Assembly: GCF_003205515.1 (NCBI RefSeq)
Contig: NZ_KZ826482.1
Coordinates: forward strand, 62,001 to 126,000
Length of the DNA stretch: 64,000 nt
DNA from: Litorivita pollutaquae
GTDB lineage: Bacteria; Pseudomonadota; Alphaproteobacteria; Rhodobacterales; Rhodobacteraceae
Direction: 5' to 3'
Shown here: one piece after another, positions 36,901 to 44,512 of the stretch
Numbering within the stretch: position 1 is the stretch's first letter
Layout of the letters: the number at the start of each line of letters is the position of its first letter
The notes under the pieces: generated by a model
The model's input: only the letters and a program-made list of their open reading frames with translations
What the model was told of the DNA's origin: nothing
Database searches by the model: none
Program-made: the position numbers and the translations under genes

Positions 36901-37271
36901 TCAAATTGGGGCAGGAGGGGCGCGGTCGTTCCATGGTTGCGTCGAAGGCGGGCTTGAAGCCAGTCTCATCCACTGCGCGCCCACCTGCAGTGCAACCGAC
37001 ATCCAGATCCAACGCGGTCCTGCGGCCGGCACCGGCAGGCGCAACGGCGCTGACGAACACAACACCACAGGCAAAACCGACGTCAAATACGCCGCGCAAC
37101 GCCCCGCCCGCGAAAGCCCCCCGCGCGACAACCGGCGCAGAGGCGGAGGGGGATACAACATGGACCACAGACCGCCGCATTGAAAACCGGCGTGTGGTCG
37201 TGGACCGGCGTTCGGGGGCCGTCACGGCGGCAACGGCTGAAAATATTGACCGGTCATGGGAAGAGTTCTGA
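33990..37271 (+). CDS. Methyl-accepting chemotaxis protein with two HAMP and two PAS regions
   Basis: A 1093-residue transducer, longer than usual. In order: TM1 (near 8-30), a large periplasmic sensor (about 31-340, Cache-like), TM2 (near 342-357), HAMP (from RRISRPLTRLS), PAS 1 (TSAALMMTDKNFCV), PAS 2 (QVFAEFNEDGVLKNANDRF), a second HAMP-like segment (IAMQTLAQGDLTVRL) and the signalling hairpin with tip region EIAFQTNLLALNAGVEAARA (near 827-846). A Pro/Ala/Thr linker leads to a C-terminal SWEEF, a xWxxF pentapeptide like E. coli NWETF. No clear ribosome binding site precedes the chosen ATG. It overlaps cheB by 1 nt. Confidence 0.92.
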   Translation: MLRNIPISITLPVLFFIMSFSALGMMGVSSYVGARSILHGESHDTITALSQRRAQEIEAWYDTILAEVAFQASSPNTAIALRVFSAGWKAFDDTAQSELTRIFVTENPNPETARAALITPKDRSAYVRGHTRFHPFYQGLAERAGFADIYLFDTFGNLVYSVDKRADFARNIVQSPDSPLSRTVQGLIDAAPSDQAGFVDYLPYAPVGGALSAFAVQTVLAADGTPAGYFAVRLSTAPIEDIMARTAGAGTAGDAFVMGGADKILSTDADILALPPLVDDTALRRALAGTASVAETTRGEARISGFQPVNIDGVNWIAVVETTQDDAFRLAAKLRRDQIMQGAALLAVLAMLGLVLGRRISRPLTRLSTAIKAIGDGDYTVDVPCAARGDEIGAISKALTRLQTDLIAAEEINADSKFQSAAVGATSAALMMTDKNFCVTHMNQSIINLVRSYADEIRKIAPDFDPDDCVGKNMDVFHRDPKSIRARVGMTPKERFTAAIPLGDVRLAIDVQPFFDEQGEVLGSVVEWSDATEETRRNAIVEAIECSQVFAEFNEDGVLKNANDRFVAASGLSLEAMRGRKMADVFVKTTDEDPDGAQDDTAARIRNGETVAGRFRLNPDDRSPSFSVLEGSISPILTRVGSCTGFVLIGNDVTEDQAYRIKVETARAKMQAAQAHMVEQIGIAMQTLAQGDLTVRLNNAFAHEYEQLRTDFNGAVADLAKALKLAAEESINIQSESAEISSTADDMATRTEQQASTLRDTATALDEMTSNVERAAQGAIRTETVVSEARTRAKRSEKVVGEAVAAMSQIESSSQEIVKVISVIDEIAFQTNLLALNAGVEAARAGDAGRGFSVVATEVRALAQRCSDAAGEINTLLKGSGEHVQKGVTLVGETGAALTHIMESVSEISNYISDVAQSGREQSAGLQQINAAVMEIDQTTQATAAMFEETSSASHALADRSQTLAQTFATFKLGQEGRGRSMVASKAGLKPVSSTARPPAVQPTSRSNAVLRPAPAGATALTNTTPQAKPTSNTPRNAPPAKAPRATTGAEAEGDTTWTTDRRIENRRVVVDRRSGAVTAATAENIDRSWEEF

Positions 37272-38341
37272 TGAAACACACCAACGATATGGCCGTGCCC
37301 CGTAAGGTTCTCATTGTCGACGATTCAGCCGCTATTCGTGCCGTGTTGAAACACGCGTTAAGCCGCGATCCGCGCCTTAAAGTGGTCGGTGAGGCGGCGG
37401 ATGCATATGAAGCGCGGGCCTTGATCAAACATCTCAATCCCGACGTGCTGACACTCGATGTTGAGATGCCGCGTATGTCGGGGCTGGATTTTCTCGAACG
37501 GCTGATGCGCCTGCGTCCGACGCCGGTTGTGATGTTCTCGTCGGTCACCCAATCCGGCAGCGCCAATGCAGTCCGTGCCCTATCGCTCGGGGCCTTTGAT
37601 GTCTTGGCCAAATCAACCAATGGCATCGGACAATCCGATCTTGTTCTGCTATGCAACGCGGTTGCCAATGCCAGGGTGAACACCGGAAAATCCCGCAGCG
37701 ATGTTTGGAAACCATCGACGCGCTGCACCGATGCACCTGAGGTGCCTGACATGGCCCGCAAATGGGGCGGTGAAGCGATCTTGATTGGTGCATCCACCGG
37801 CGGTGTGGCGGCGATTGAAAAACTACTTGCGACCATGCCGTGCAATGCCCCGCCGATTGTGGTGTCGCAACATATGCCAGCCGCCTTTCTCAACAGCTTC
37901 TGCACCCGTTTGGGACATCTGTTCCCCCAGAACGTGCAATTGGCAGAAGAGGGCTTAGAACTCAAACCGGGGCATATTTTCATCTCGCCGGGTGGCTTAT
38001 ACCACACTGGCGTGGCTCAGCGAGCCGGCAAAATGTACTGTACGTTGATCGATAAACCCAAACGCAATGGTCATTGCCCCTCGGTGGACGAGTTGTTCTT
38101 TTCTTCCGAATCCTTCGCCAAGCGCATTCATGCGGTGATCCTTACCGGATTGGGACGTGACGGTGCCGAAGGTATGAAAGCATTGCACGACAAAGGCGCC
38201 CATTGCATCGCGCAAGACAGCGACAGCTGTGTGGTTTACGGGATGCCGCGCGCCGCCGTCGAATTGGGGGGGGTGGATGAGCAGGTGCCCCTCGAAAATA
38301 TGAGTGAATTGGTCTGCGCGCCCGTGCGCGGCAAGCTGTAA
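37271..38341 (+). CDS. cheB: Chemotaxis protein-glutamate methylesterase CheB
   Basis: Removes methyl groups from, and deamidates, chemoreceptors when phosphorylated. The 356 residues have a receiver domain with the Asp in VLTLDVEMPRMSG (near 57-69), then the CheB esterase with catalytic Ser in LIGASTGGVAA (near 174), His in VVSQHMPAAF (near 200) and Asp in ILTGLGRDGAEGM (near 297). The ATG overlaps the MCP stop (TGATG), so a start 5 codons earlier is less likely. cheD follows. Confidence 0.94.
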   Translation: MKHTNDMAVPRKVLIVDDSAAIRAVLKHALSRDPRLKVVGEAADAYEARALIKHLNPDVLTLDVEMPRMSGLDFLERLMRLRPTPVVMFSSVTQSGSANAVRALSLGAFDVLAKSTNGIGQSDLVLLCNAVANARVNTGKSRSDVWKPSTRCTDAPEVPDMARKWGGEAILIGASTGGVAAIEKLLATMPCNAPPIVVSQHMPAAFLNSFCTRLGHLFPQNVQLAEEGLELKPGHIFISPGGLYHTGVAQRAGKMYCTLIDKPKRNGHCPSVDELFFSSESFAKRIHAVILTGLGRDGAEGMKALHDKGAHCIAQDSDSCVVYGMPRAAVELGGVDEQVPLENMSELVCAPVRGKL

Positions 38342-38427
38342 CATAGACGTTTGGAGATGCGGCCCCGCAGTTAAGGCAAGACCTATGGGTCCTGTATGCG
38401 ACAGCCGATCTTGAGAAGGATGACACA

Positions 38428-38958
38428 TTGAAAGATGCCAGTGCTGCGGGCAAAACCGTCAACATCACCCAAGGCGAATACGCCATTATGGCGGTGCCTG
38501 GCGGGGTCATCACAACCGTTCTCGGCTCCTGCGTGGCAACCTGTATCTGGGATCCCGTGGCGCGTGTCGGCGGAATGAACCACATTCTTGTGGCGGAATC
38601 GGGCAGCGGCCCAACCCGGTGTGACGCCGTTGGCGTGAATGCGATGGAACTTGTGATCAATGGTTTGATCCACTGCGGTGCCCGCCGTGCGAACCTGCAA
38701 GCCAAAGTTTTCGGCGGCGCGAAGATGATCGACGGCCTGTCGGACATCGGTCAGGTGAACGGTTTGTTTGTCGTGGAATATCTCGAACGCGAGGGCATCA
38801 CCTGCGTCAACAAAAGTCTTGGCGGGACCTTGGCGCGGCAAATCCGGTTCTATCCCGCCGAGGGGCGGGTTTTGCAAAAATCCATCGCCGGTGCGGCCGT
38901 ACCGCCGCCACGCCGTAAAGTCGGGTCCGCCGACGGAAACGATTTGGAACTGTTTTGA
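38428..38958 (+). CDS. cheD: Chemoreceptor glutamine deamidase CheD
   Basis: Deamidates receptor glutamines and tunes CheA activity. The 176 residues contain the catalytic Cys in LGSCVATCIWDP (near 29-40) and His in GGMNHILVAES (near 47-57), then a GGAKMIDGLSDIG segment. The start appears to be TTG at 38428, with AGAAGGA 8 nt upstream; no in-frame ATG gives a full N-terminus. It ends the plus-strand chemotaxis unit. Confidence 0.92.
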   Translation: MKDASAAGKTVNITQGEYAIMAVPGGVITTVLGSCVATCIWDPVARVGGMNHILVAESGSGPTRCDAVGVNAMELVINGLIHCGARRANLQAKVFGGAKMIDGLSDIGQVNGLFVVEYLEREGITCVNKSLGGTLARQIRFYPAEGRVLQKSIAGAAVPPPRRKVGSADGNDLELF

Positions 38959-39031
38959 CACAGGTGGGCACCGCATAGCTCACGGTGTTGTTGGTGCGGA
39001 AATAACGGCGACCCTATGAACAGCGCCCGAA

Positions 39032-39053
39032 CGACATCGCCTTTGCGATGTCG
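39032..39053. terminator. Hairpin between the converging chemotaxis units
   Basis: Perfect 9-bp stem CGACATCGC / GCGATGTCG with a CTTT loop, in the 210-nt gap between cheD and the convergent CheZ-like gene. No T run on either strand, so termination is plausible but unproven. Nothing else is recognised in this gap. Confidence 0.4.
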
Positions 39054-39168
39054 CATCGGTAGGCAGAGCGCCGCATTACGAAAACTGCGCCCGGCACCGC
39101 AGGTTACAACAAGCCCGCCGCGCCACAAAGCGCGCAGGTGGAATCATATAGATTTCAAACTCAAACAG

Positions 39169-39639
39169 TTACATCCAGATGTCGTCGTCGTACTCGACAT
39201 CAGAGGAAGACGTTTCGACGCCTTGGCCCGCACTGGCGTTGCTCTCTGTTCCACCATGGTTGGCATCCTGTGGCAGTGAATGCACGATATCCTTGAGGCT
39301 GTCGCGCATATTAACCGCGTGCAGCAGACCGTCCACAGTCACGGAACTGTCCTCATGCCAGCTCATGTGCTGGCTCACATATAGCAGGATCGATTCAATA
39401 TCCTGTAACGATTGACGCAGGAAATCGACCCGTTGGAAACTTTGTGCAGATTCGCGTGTCATCGGGCTACATTCACACAGCGACACCGACAGAGCATCCT
39501 CCAGCGCGCTGGTGATGCCGTGCAGGGTGTTGACCTTCCCGGCTAGCACCTCGATCATGCTGGAAGCAGTGATATTGACGGCGGCGGCATCGCCGTCCTC
39601 CGCATCGTCCTTTTGCTGTTCCGGCCCCGCGGCTTGCAT
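39169..39639 (-). CDS. Candidate CheZ/CheT-like CheY phosphatase (che operon tail protein)
   Basis: A 156-residue protein, mostly helical. Residues about 22-60 and 62-110 form long helices; the second carries RESAQSFQRVDFLRQSLQDI with Asp72 and Gln76 in a DXXXQ pattern, the catalytic signature of CheZ (DLTGQ) and, as described, of rhizobial CheT. A Ser/Gly/Asn-rich linker leads to an acidic, aromatic C-terminus (VEYDDDIWM), like the CheY-binding tail of CheZ. The ATG overlaps the cheY stop by 1 nt (TAATG). The overall sequence is not clearly CheZ, so the function is inferred. Confidence 0.72.
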   Translation of the reverse strand: MQAAGPEQQKDDAEDGDAAAVNITASSMIEVLAGKVNTLHGITSALEDALSVSLCECSPMTRESAQSFQRVDFLRQSLQDIESILLYVSQHMSWHEDSSVTVDGLLHAVNMRDSLKDIVHSLPQDANHGGTESNASAGQGVETSSSDVEYDDDIWM

Positions 39640-40025
39640 TAAAGCCGCCCCACAACCGCTTCGATACACTTGCGCAAGTCGTTGGGATCGAATGGTTTCT
39701 TCAAGAAGTTATTCATCCCGAGCTTTTTGCCATATTCGATGATTTGTCTTTCGGCACGCCCGGTGATCAAGATGAAACCGACGCCTTTGGTTTTTGGCGC
39801 GGTGCGCAGGCTTTGCAACAACTTCAACCCGTCCATTTCCGGCATGTTGTAGTCCGAAATCACCAAATGCACCGGCGCGGTTTCCATTGCTTTCAATGCC
39901 GTGGCACCATTGTCGGTGCTGGCGACATTGCGGATGCCAAAGCTGTCCAATGCCTGAGTGATCAAACCGCGGCTGGTCGACATATCGTCAACGACCATGA
40001 TCCTCAATTGGTCTCGTAGGGCCAT
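39639..40025 (-). CDS. cheY: Chemotaxis response regulator CheY (second copy in operon)
   Basis: A 128-residue single receiver domain: acidic pair in IMVVDDMSTSRG (near 9-20), phospho-acceptor Asp in LVISDYNMPEMDG (near 54-66), conserved Thr in ILITGRAE (near 85) and Lys in NNFLKKPFDP (near 109). The aromatic switch position carries Ile (RQIIEYGK region) with a nearby Tyr. It is coupled to the CheZ-like gene and follows cheR by 26 nt. It could be the motor-binding CheY; the other copy could be a phosphate sink, but the sequence does not settle this. Confidence 0.92.
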   Translation of the reverse strand: MALRDQLRIMVVDDMSTSRGLITQALDSFGIRNVASTDNGATALKAMETAPVHLVISDYNMPEMDGLKLLQSLRTAPKTKGVGFILITGRAERQIIEYGKKLGMNNFLKKPFDPNDLRKCIEAVVGRL

Positions 40026-40051
40026 AGATCATTCCTCCTAGAGTTGTGCCT

Positions 40052-40915
40052 TCAGGCAGCTGGGTGATAGGCGGTCAAGCCGATCGATTTGAAAAGCGGG
40101 TGCGCACAATCGGAAATCCGTTCCGAATGGCCCAAAAACAACATCGCATCGGGTGCGAGAATTTTGCGGAACCTTGGCCAAAGCGCGGCCTGCGTCGGCG
40201 CATCAAAGTAGATGACCACGTTACGGCAGAAGACCACATCAAAGCCCCCCGTCATCGGCCAGTCGCGCAACAGGTTCAACTCACGAAAGCGAACCAGCTT
40301 TTTCAACGCCGGATCAATCTCATATTGCTGATCAAACCCACTGCCGCTTTTGTACAGGTATTTTTTCATCAACGGCTCGGGAATACCGGTGATCTGCTGT
40401 TCGGAGTAAATGCCGGTTTTGGCCTTGTCCAAAATCTGCCGATCAATATCCGAGGCAAGGATCAACACATCCTTTTGCGCCAGATCCGGCGCATGCTCCA
40501 GGATCGTCATCGCAATAGAATAGGGTTCCTGACCGCTCGAACAGCCCGCGGACCAGATGCGCACGCGTCCCCCCGCACGGGCTTTTTCGCGCAGGATCGG
40601 CAAGGCCTTGTCCCGCAGCATCTCGAAGTGGTGCGGCTCGCGAAAGAAATGCGTCACATTGGTGGTCAACGCCGAGATCATCTCGCGCCGCTCTTCCAAT
40701 CCGCCGCCGGACTCGGAGTCGACAAATGTGGCGTATTGGTCGAAATCCGCATAGCCAAGGGCACGAACGCGCCCACGCAACCGTGATTGCACCATCGTCG
40801 TCTTGGCCGGAGTCAAACTGATTCCGGATTCGCTCTTGGCAAGCCGCGCGATCACCTCAAAAGCCGACGGGCTCAGCTTGGCGTTCGCACCAGGATTTCC
40901 ACTCATGTCGCTCAT
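40052..40915 (-). CDS. cheR: Chemotaxis protein methyltransferase CheR
   Basis: Methylates receptor glutamates with SAM. The 287 residues have the N-terminal helical CheR domain (EVIARLAKSESGISLTPAKT), TTNVTHFFREPHHFEML (near 81-97), the SAM site IWSAGCSSGQEPYSIAM (near 115-131) and the VVFCRNVVIYFD block (near 223). The ATG overlaps the cheW stop by 4 nt; the frame extends far upstream inside cheW and is rejected there. The SWEEF tail of the MCP is a plausible docking site. Confidence 0.94.
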   Translation of the reverse strand: MSDMSGNPGANAKLSPSAFEVIARLAKSESGISLTPAKTTMVQSRLRGRVRALGYADFDQYATFVDSESGGGLEERREMISALTTNVTHFFREPHHFEMLRDKALPILREKARAGGRVRIWSAGCSSGQEPYSIAMTILEHAPDLAQKDVLILASDIDRQILDKAKTGIYSEQQITGIPEPLMKKYLYKSGSGFDQQYEIDPALKKLVRFRELNLLRDWPMTGGFDVVFCRNVVIYFDAPTQAALWPRFRKILAPDAMLFLGHSERISDCAHPLFKSIGLTAYHPAA

Positions 40916-41370
40916 GCGGCTTCGTCCGCCGTCGCCGGAACCACAGCCGCGAGATCCAACACGCGGATCATCCGGTCGTCGATCAGGGTCAAGGCGCGGA
41001 CCACGGACATATGCGGCTCCGGCGACATTTCGGGTGGCGGTTGTAAATCGCTTTCGCTCACGGCCACGATGTCGGACACGGCGTCGACCAGAAGGCCGGT
41101 CAATGTGCCGCCAAGATTTGCGACGATAATGACATTGCGTTCGCTGATCTCTTGGCACGGCAGGCTCAACCGACGGGCCAGATCCATCACCGGCAACACC
41201 GTTCCGCGCAGGTTGATCACCCCGCGCATATAGTCGGGCGAATGCGGCATCGGCGTGGTTCGCGTCCATCCGCGGATTTCGCGCACGGACATGATATCGA
41301 GAGAATACTCCTGATCCGCCACTTTGAAGGTGAGCAATTCAAGATCTGTTGCTTGATTGGGGTCGCTCAT
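40912..41370 (-). CDS. cheW: Chemotaxis coupling protein CheW
   Basis: Adaptor between receptors and CheA. The 152-residue single CheW domain shows ELLTFKVADQEYSLDIMSVR (near 9-28), YMRGVINLRGTVLPVMDLAR (near 47-66) and a glycine turn before LLVDAVSDIVAVSE. It ends 4 nt into cheR and begins 14 nt after the cheA stop. Confidence 0.94.
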   Translation of the reverse strand: MSDPNQATDLELLTFKVADQEYSLDIMSVREIRGWTRTTPMPHSPDYMRGVINLRGTVLPVMDLARRLSLPCQEISERNVIIVANLGGTLTGLLVDAVSDIVAVSESDLQPPPEMSPEPHMSVVRALTLIDDRMIRVLDLAAVVPATADEAA

Positions 41371-41384
41371 AATGCACTCCTTGA

Positions 41385-43619
41385 TTATGCGCTTAGGGCT
41401 TCGGTTCGGGATGCCCCCGAGGCCTCGGCGATGATGTCGGCGGGGTCGAGGATCAGGGCGATTTGCCCATCTCCAAGGATGGTGGCCGCCGCGATTCCAG
41501 GGGCGCGGAAGAAACTGTCGTCGAGCCCCTTGATCACTACTTGGCGCTGGTCCTGAATGCCGTCGATGATCAAGGCCGCACGGGCTCCATCCTCATAGGC
41601 AATCAGCAATACAATGGCGCCGACGTAGCTGTCTCGGGCCTCGCGATAGCCAAGCTCAACCCCCAAATCGAAGAGCGGAACAAATTCGCCGCGCACGCGG
41701 ACGATATATTTCCCCGGACGCAGCATCTCGACATCCGCCGCGCCCAACGACAGGGTTTCGACCACCACATTGAGTGGCACCACAAGGGTTTCATCGGCCA
41801 CATTGACAACCATCCCGTCCAGAACCGCGAGGGTCAACGGTAGCGAGATCGAGAATTTCGTGCCTTTGCCCGCTTCCGAAGTGATGGTGATCCGCCCGCC
41901 GAGCGACTGAATCGCGGTTTTCACCACATCCATGCCCACACCGCGCCCCGATAGGTCAGAGACTTCGCTTGCGGTTGAAAATCCGGGTGCAAACAGAAGA
42001 TTGTCGATGTCGCTGTCGGTCAAGCTCGCATCCGCAGGGACAAGCCCCTTGTTCGTAGCAATCTCAAGCACGCGTTTGCGGTTGATGCCGGCGCCATCAT
42101 CGGACACCTCGATGATCACACGGCCCGACCGATGTGCCGCCGACAGGGTCACAATCCCCTCGGCGGATTTGCCCGCCGCGCGCCGGTCTTCGGTGCTTTC
42201 AAGACCGTGATCGACAGCATTGCGGATCATATGGGTGAGCGGATCAGCAAGACGCTCGATCACGGTTTTATCCACTTCGGTGCCTTCGCCAACGGTCACA
42301 AGACGCACGTTCTTGCCCACGCCCGCCGAGGATTCGCGCACGATCCGGCTCATCCGTTGGAACAGGGATTTGACCGGCTGGGCGCGGATCATCATCACGG
42401 AATCCTGAATGTCGCGGGTCAGGCGTTGGAATTCTTCAAGCCCGTTCATCGCATCGGAGTGGGGCGAAAGACCCGCTTGCTCAAGGCTTTGCGACAACAT
42501 GGCTTGGTTGATCACCAATTCACCGACCAGATTGACCAAACGCTCGATCCGTTCAAGATCCACACGCACCACTGATTTCGGGCCATTGGCCGCTGCGCCA
42601 GCGGCTTTGGCCGGCGCAGGTTTGCGGGCGGTTTTTTCTTCGGGGGCAGGGGCTGCGGAAGGGGCAGAAGGCGCAAGTGCAGCCGCCACCGGCGCGGGCG
42701 CGGCGGCCACAGGCACATCAGGATCGTCCGGAACGGTGGCAGGGGGCTCGGGCAAATCGGCGAACCCATCGCTTGAGGTCTCAATCGGCGCTGTAACAGC
42801 AGGCGCATCTGTATCTGAACCGGCGCGCCGCACCGAAAGCTCGCACAGCCCGTCTACGAATTCAAAAATTTCGCGGATTTCAGCCTCGTCCACATCGGCG
42901 ATGAGCGTGATGTCCCATGACAGATATGAGGTCTCTGCGGCCAACGCCTCAAGCGGCGGCAAATCCCGCAAATCACATTCAATCGTCGCCTCCCCCAAGG
43001 CGGCCAGATTGCGGAGTAACATCTGCGGTTCATTGCCGGTCTCGAACATCTCTTGTTCGGGTTTGAACCGGATGTGATAGCATGGTGTTTCATCCATCGG
43101 CGCCGCGTCATCCACATCGAAATCCAGCGGTGGCAAATCACCAAGCCCATCTAGATCAAGTGATATCGATACGCCCATCGGCTCGAAATCATCAGCCGAA
43201 ACTTCCTCTTCTTCTTCGGCGGCCCCGCCGAGAAGCGTGTCCAGTTGCGCCAGTAATTCGGCGCTGCGGTCATCGGGAATTGCATCGTCGTCACGGCAGA
43301 CACGGATCAAATCCGACAAATGGTCCGCACAGGAAAAGAACAGCCGCATAGCGTCCGCGTCAGGAGTGAACTTATTCGAGCGCACGTCATCGAGCGCAGT
43401 TTCGTAGCGATGCGCAAACCGGACCAGCGCCTCAAGCCCGAAAGCCCCGGCGCCGCCTTTGATCGAATGCACGGCGCGGAAAACCACATTGATGGTTTCA
43501 GGATCGTCGTCGCCCTCGTCAAGCGTCGTTAACCCGTCCTGCATCGCCTCCATAAGCTCTTCACATTCAATGAAGAAAGAGGCGCGGATCTCCGCCATAG
43601 GATCATTTGCATCACTCAT
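41385..43619 (-). CDS. cheA: Chemotaxis histidine kinase CheA
   Basis: Central kinase of the array. In 744 residues: P1 with the phosphorylated His in FRAVHSIKGGAGAFG (near 43-57), an acidic linker and P2-like region (about 150-265), an Ala/Pro-rich linker, P3 dimerisation (VDLERIERLVNLVGELVINQ), P4 ATPase (THMIRNAVDHGLES; DDGAGINRKR; GRGVGMDVVKT) and the P5 CheW-like domain to the end. AGGAG lies 7 nt before the ATG at 43619; an earlier start overlaps the upstream cheY and is rejected. Confidence 0.95.
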   Translation of the reverse strand: MSDANDPMAEIRASFFIECEELMEAMQDGLTTLDEGDDDPETINVVFRAVHSIKGGAGAFGLEALVRFAHRYETALDDVRSNKFTPDADAMRLFFSCADHLSDLIRVCRDDDAIPDDRSAELLAQLDTLLGGAAEEEEEVSADDFEPMGVSISLDLDGLGDLPPLDFDVDDAAPMDETPCYHIRFKPEQEMFETGNEPQMLLRNLAALGEATIECDLRDLPPLEALAAETSYLSWDITLIADVDEAEIREIFEFVDGLCELSVRRAGSDTDAPAVTAPIETSSDGFADLPEPPATVPDDPDVPVAAAPAPVAAALAPSAPSAAPAPEEKTARKPAPAKAAGAAANGPKSVVRVDLERIERLVNLVGELVINQAMLSQSLEQAGLSPHSDAMNGLEEFQRLTRDIQDSVMMIRAQPVKSLFQRMSRIVRESSAGVGKNVRLVTVGEGTEVDKTVIERLADPLTHMIRNAVDHGLESTEDRRAAGKSAEGIVTLSAAHRSGRVIIEVSDDGAGINRKRVLEIATNKGLVPADASLTDSDIDNLLFAPGFSTASEVSDLSGRGVGMDVVKTAIQSLGGRITITSEAGKGTKFSISLPLTLAVLDGMVVNVADETLVVPLNVVVETLSLGAADVEMLRPGKYIVRVRGEFVPLFDLGVELGYREARDSYVGAIVLLIAYEDGARAALIIDGIQDQRQVVIKGLDDSFFRAPGIAAATILGDGQIALILDPADIIAEASGASRTEALSA

Positions 43620-43629
43620 AACCGTTCTC

Positions 43630-43995
43630 CTAGCCGGCAACCATTTGCAAGGCTTTCACCAGCTTTGCCGGATCAAAGGGTTTTACGATCCATCCCGTCG
43701 CCCCGGCGTTTCGGGCACGCATTTTCAATTCAGCAGAGCTTTCGGTGGTGAGCACGAGGATCGGAGTGGCGCGGTGGTCATCCTGATCGCGCACGGCGTC
43801 AATGAACCCGAAACCGTCCATCCGTGGCATATTGATATCGGTGATGATCACATCGGGTTCGAGCCCGTCGAGCACCTCAAGACCATGGAGGCCATCATCG
43901 GCCAAATGCACCGTGAAGCCGACCGGAACAAGGGCCAACCGGATCATGTCGCGCATCGTCCGACTGTCATCCACTGCTAGAATATTGAGGCTCAT
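43630..43995 (-). CDS. cheY: Chemotaxis response regulator CheY (first copy in operon)
   Basis: A 121-residue receiver domain: acidic pair in ILAVDDSRTMRDM (near 4-16), Asp in VIITDINMPRMDG (near 50-62), Thr in ILVLTTESS (near 83) and Lys in WIVKPFDPAK (near 105). It lies between the STAS gene (4-nt overlap) and cheA (10 nt). Position next to cheA is typical of the main CheA-served regulator. Confidence 0.93.
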   Translation of the reverse strand: MSLNILAVDDSRTMRDMIRLALVPVGFTVHLADDGLHGLEVLDGLEPDVIITDINMPRMDGFGFIDAVRDQDDHRATPILVLTTESSAELKMRARNAGATGWIVKPFDPAKLVKALQMVAG

Positions 43996-44267
43996 GATGT
44001 GCCCTCCGCGATTGATTCCGGGGTAAAGCCCATCTGGCTCATTTGTTCGATAAGCCGGTCAGAGGCATTGATGATGGTCATCCTGTGCCCTGTCGCCTTA
44101 AGAGAGGCCGCGGCAGAAATCAGCACCTGTAGACCGAGCGCGCCGATGCTGGCCACCGCCCCTGCATCAACAGTCACATCCGTACCGAGCCGCTCCTTGA
44201 GCGCTGTTGCCAAAGGATCTGCAGCAGGCAGATCAAGTTTGGATTGAAGGACGAGCGGCTCATTCAT
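43992..44267 (-). CDS. STAS domain protein at the head of the che operon
   Basis: A 91-residue STAS-like domain similar to anti-sigma factor antagonists. The motif region reads DAGAVASIGALGLQVLISAA, with Ser40 at the place of the phosphorylated serine of SpoIIAA. The start at 44267 follows AGGTGG; an earlier in-frame start is less likely. It overlaps cheY by 4 nt, so it is part of the operon. A role as a CheA- or kinase-modulated switch is inference. Confidence 0.82.
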   Translation of the reverse strand: MNEPLVLQSKLDLPAADPLATALKERLGTDVTVDAGAVASIGALGLQVLISAAASLKATGHRMTIINASDRLIEQMSQMGFTPESIAEGTS

Positions 44268-44453
44268 ATCCACCTGCCTTGGGCGCAACACACTGATGTG
44301 GCATCGCCACCTCCCATATTTCCATTCCGGTTCCTCACGGTTCTATGGGGCGGTCGGTTAAAACTGCGTTACGCCGTTTTATGGATTTGCCCCATTTTGA
44401 AACAGTTTGGGGCGATATCCATCCTAAGGGCATGAAATATATGTATAAAACAA

Positions 44454-44479
44454 GAAAAACCCCGCGCTATGGCGGGGTC
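44454..44479 (-). terminator. Rho-independent terminator of the one-carbon operon
   Basis: On the minus strand CCCCGC / GCGGGG with a CATAGC loop, followed by TTTTTC, about 35 nt past the stop of the methyltransferase gene. Confidence 0.85.
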
Positions 44480-44512
44480 AGAAAAAGGCAATTTCTACGG
44501 AACGTTAGGTTT

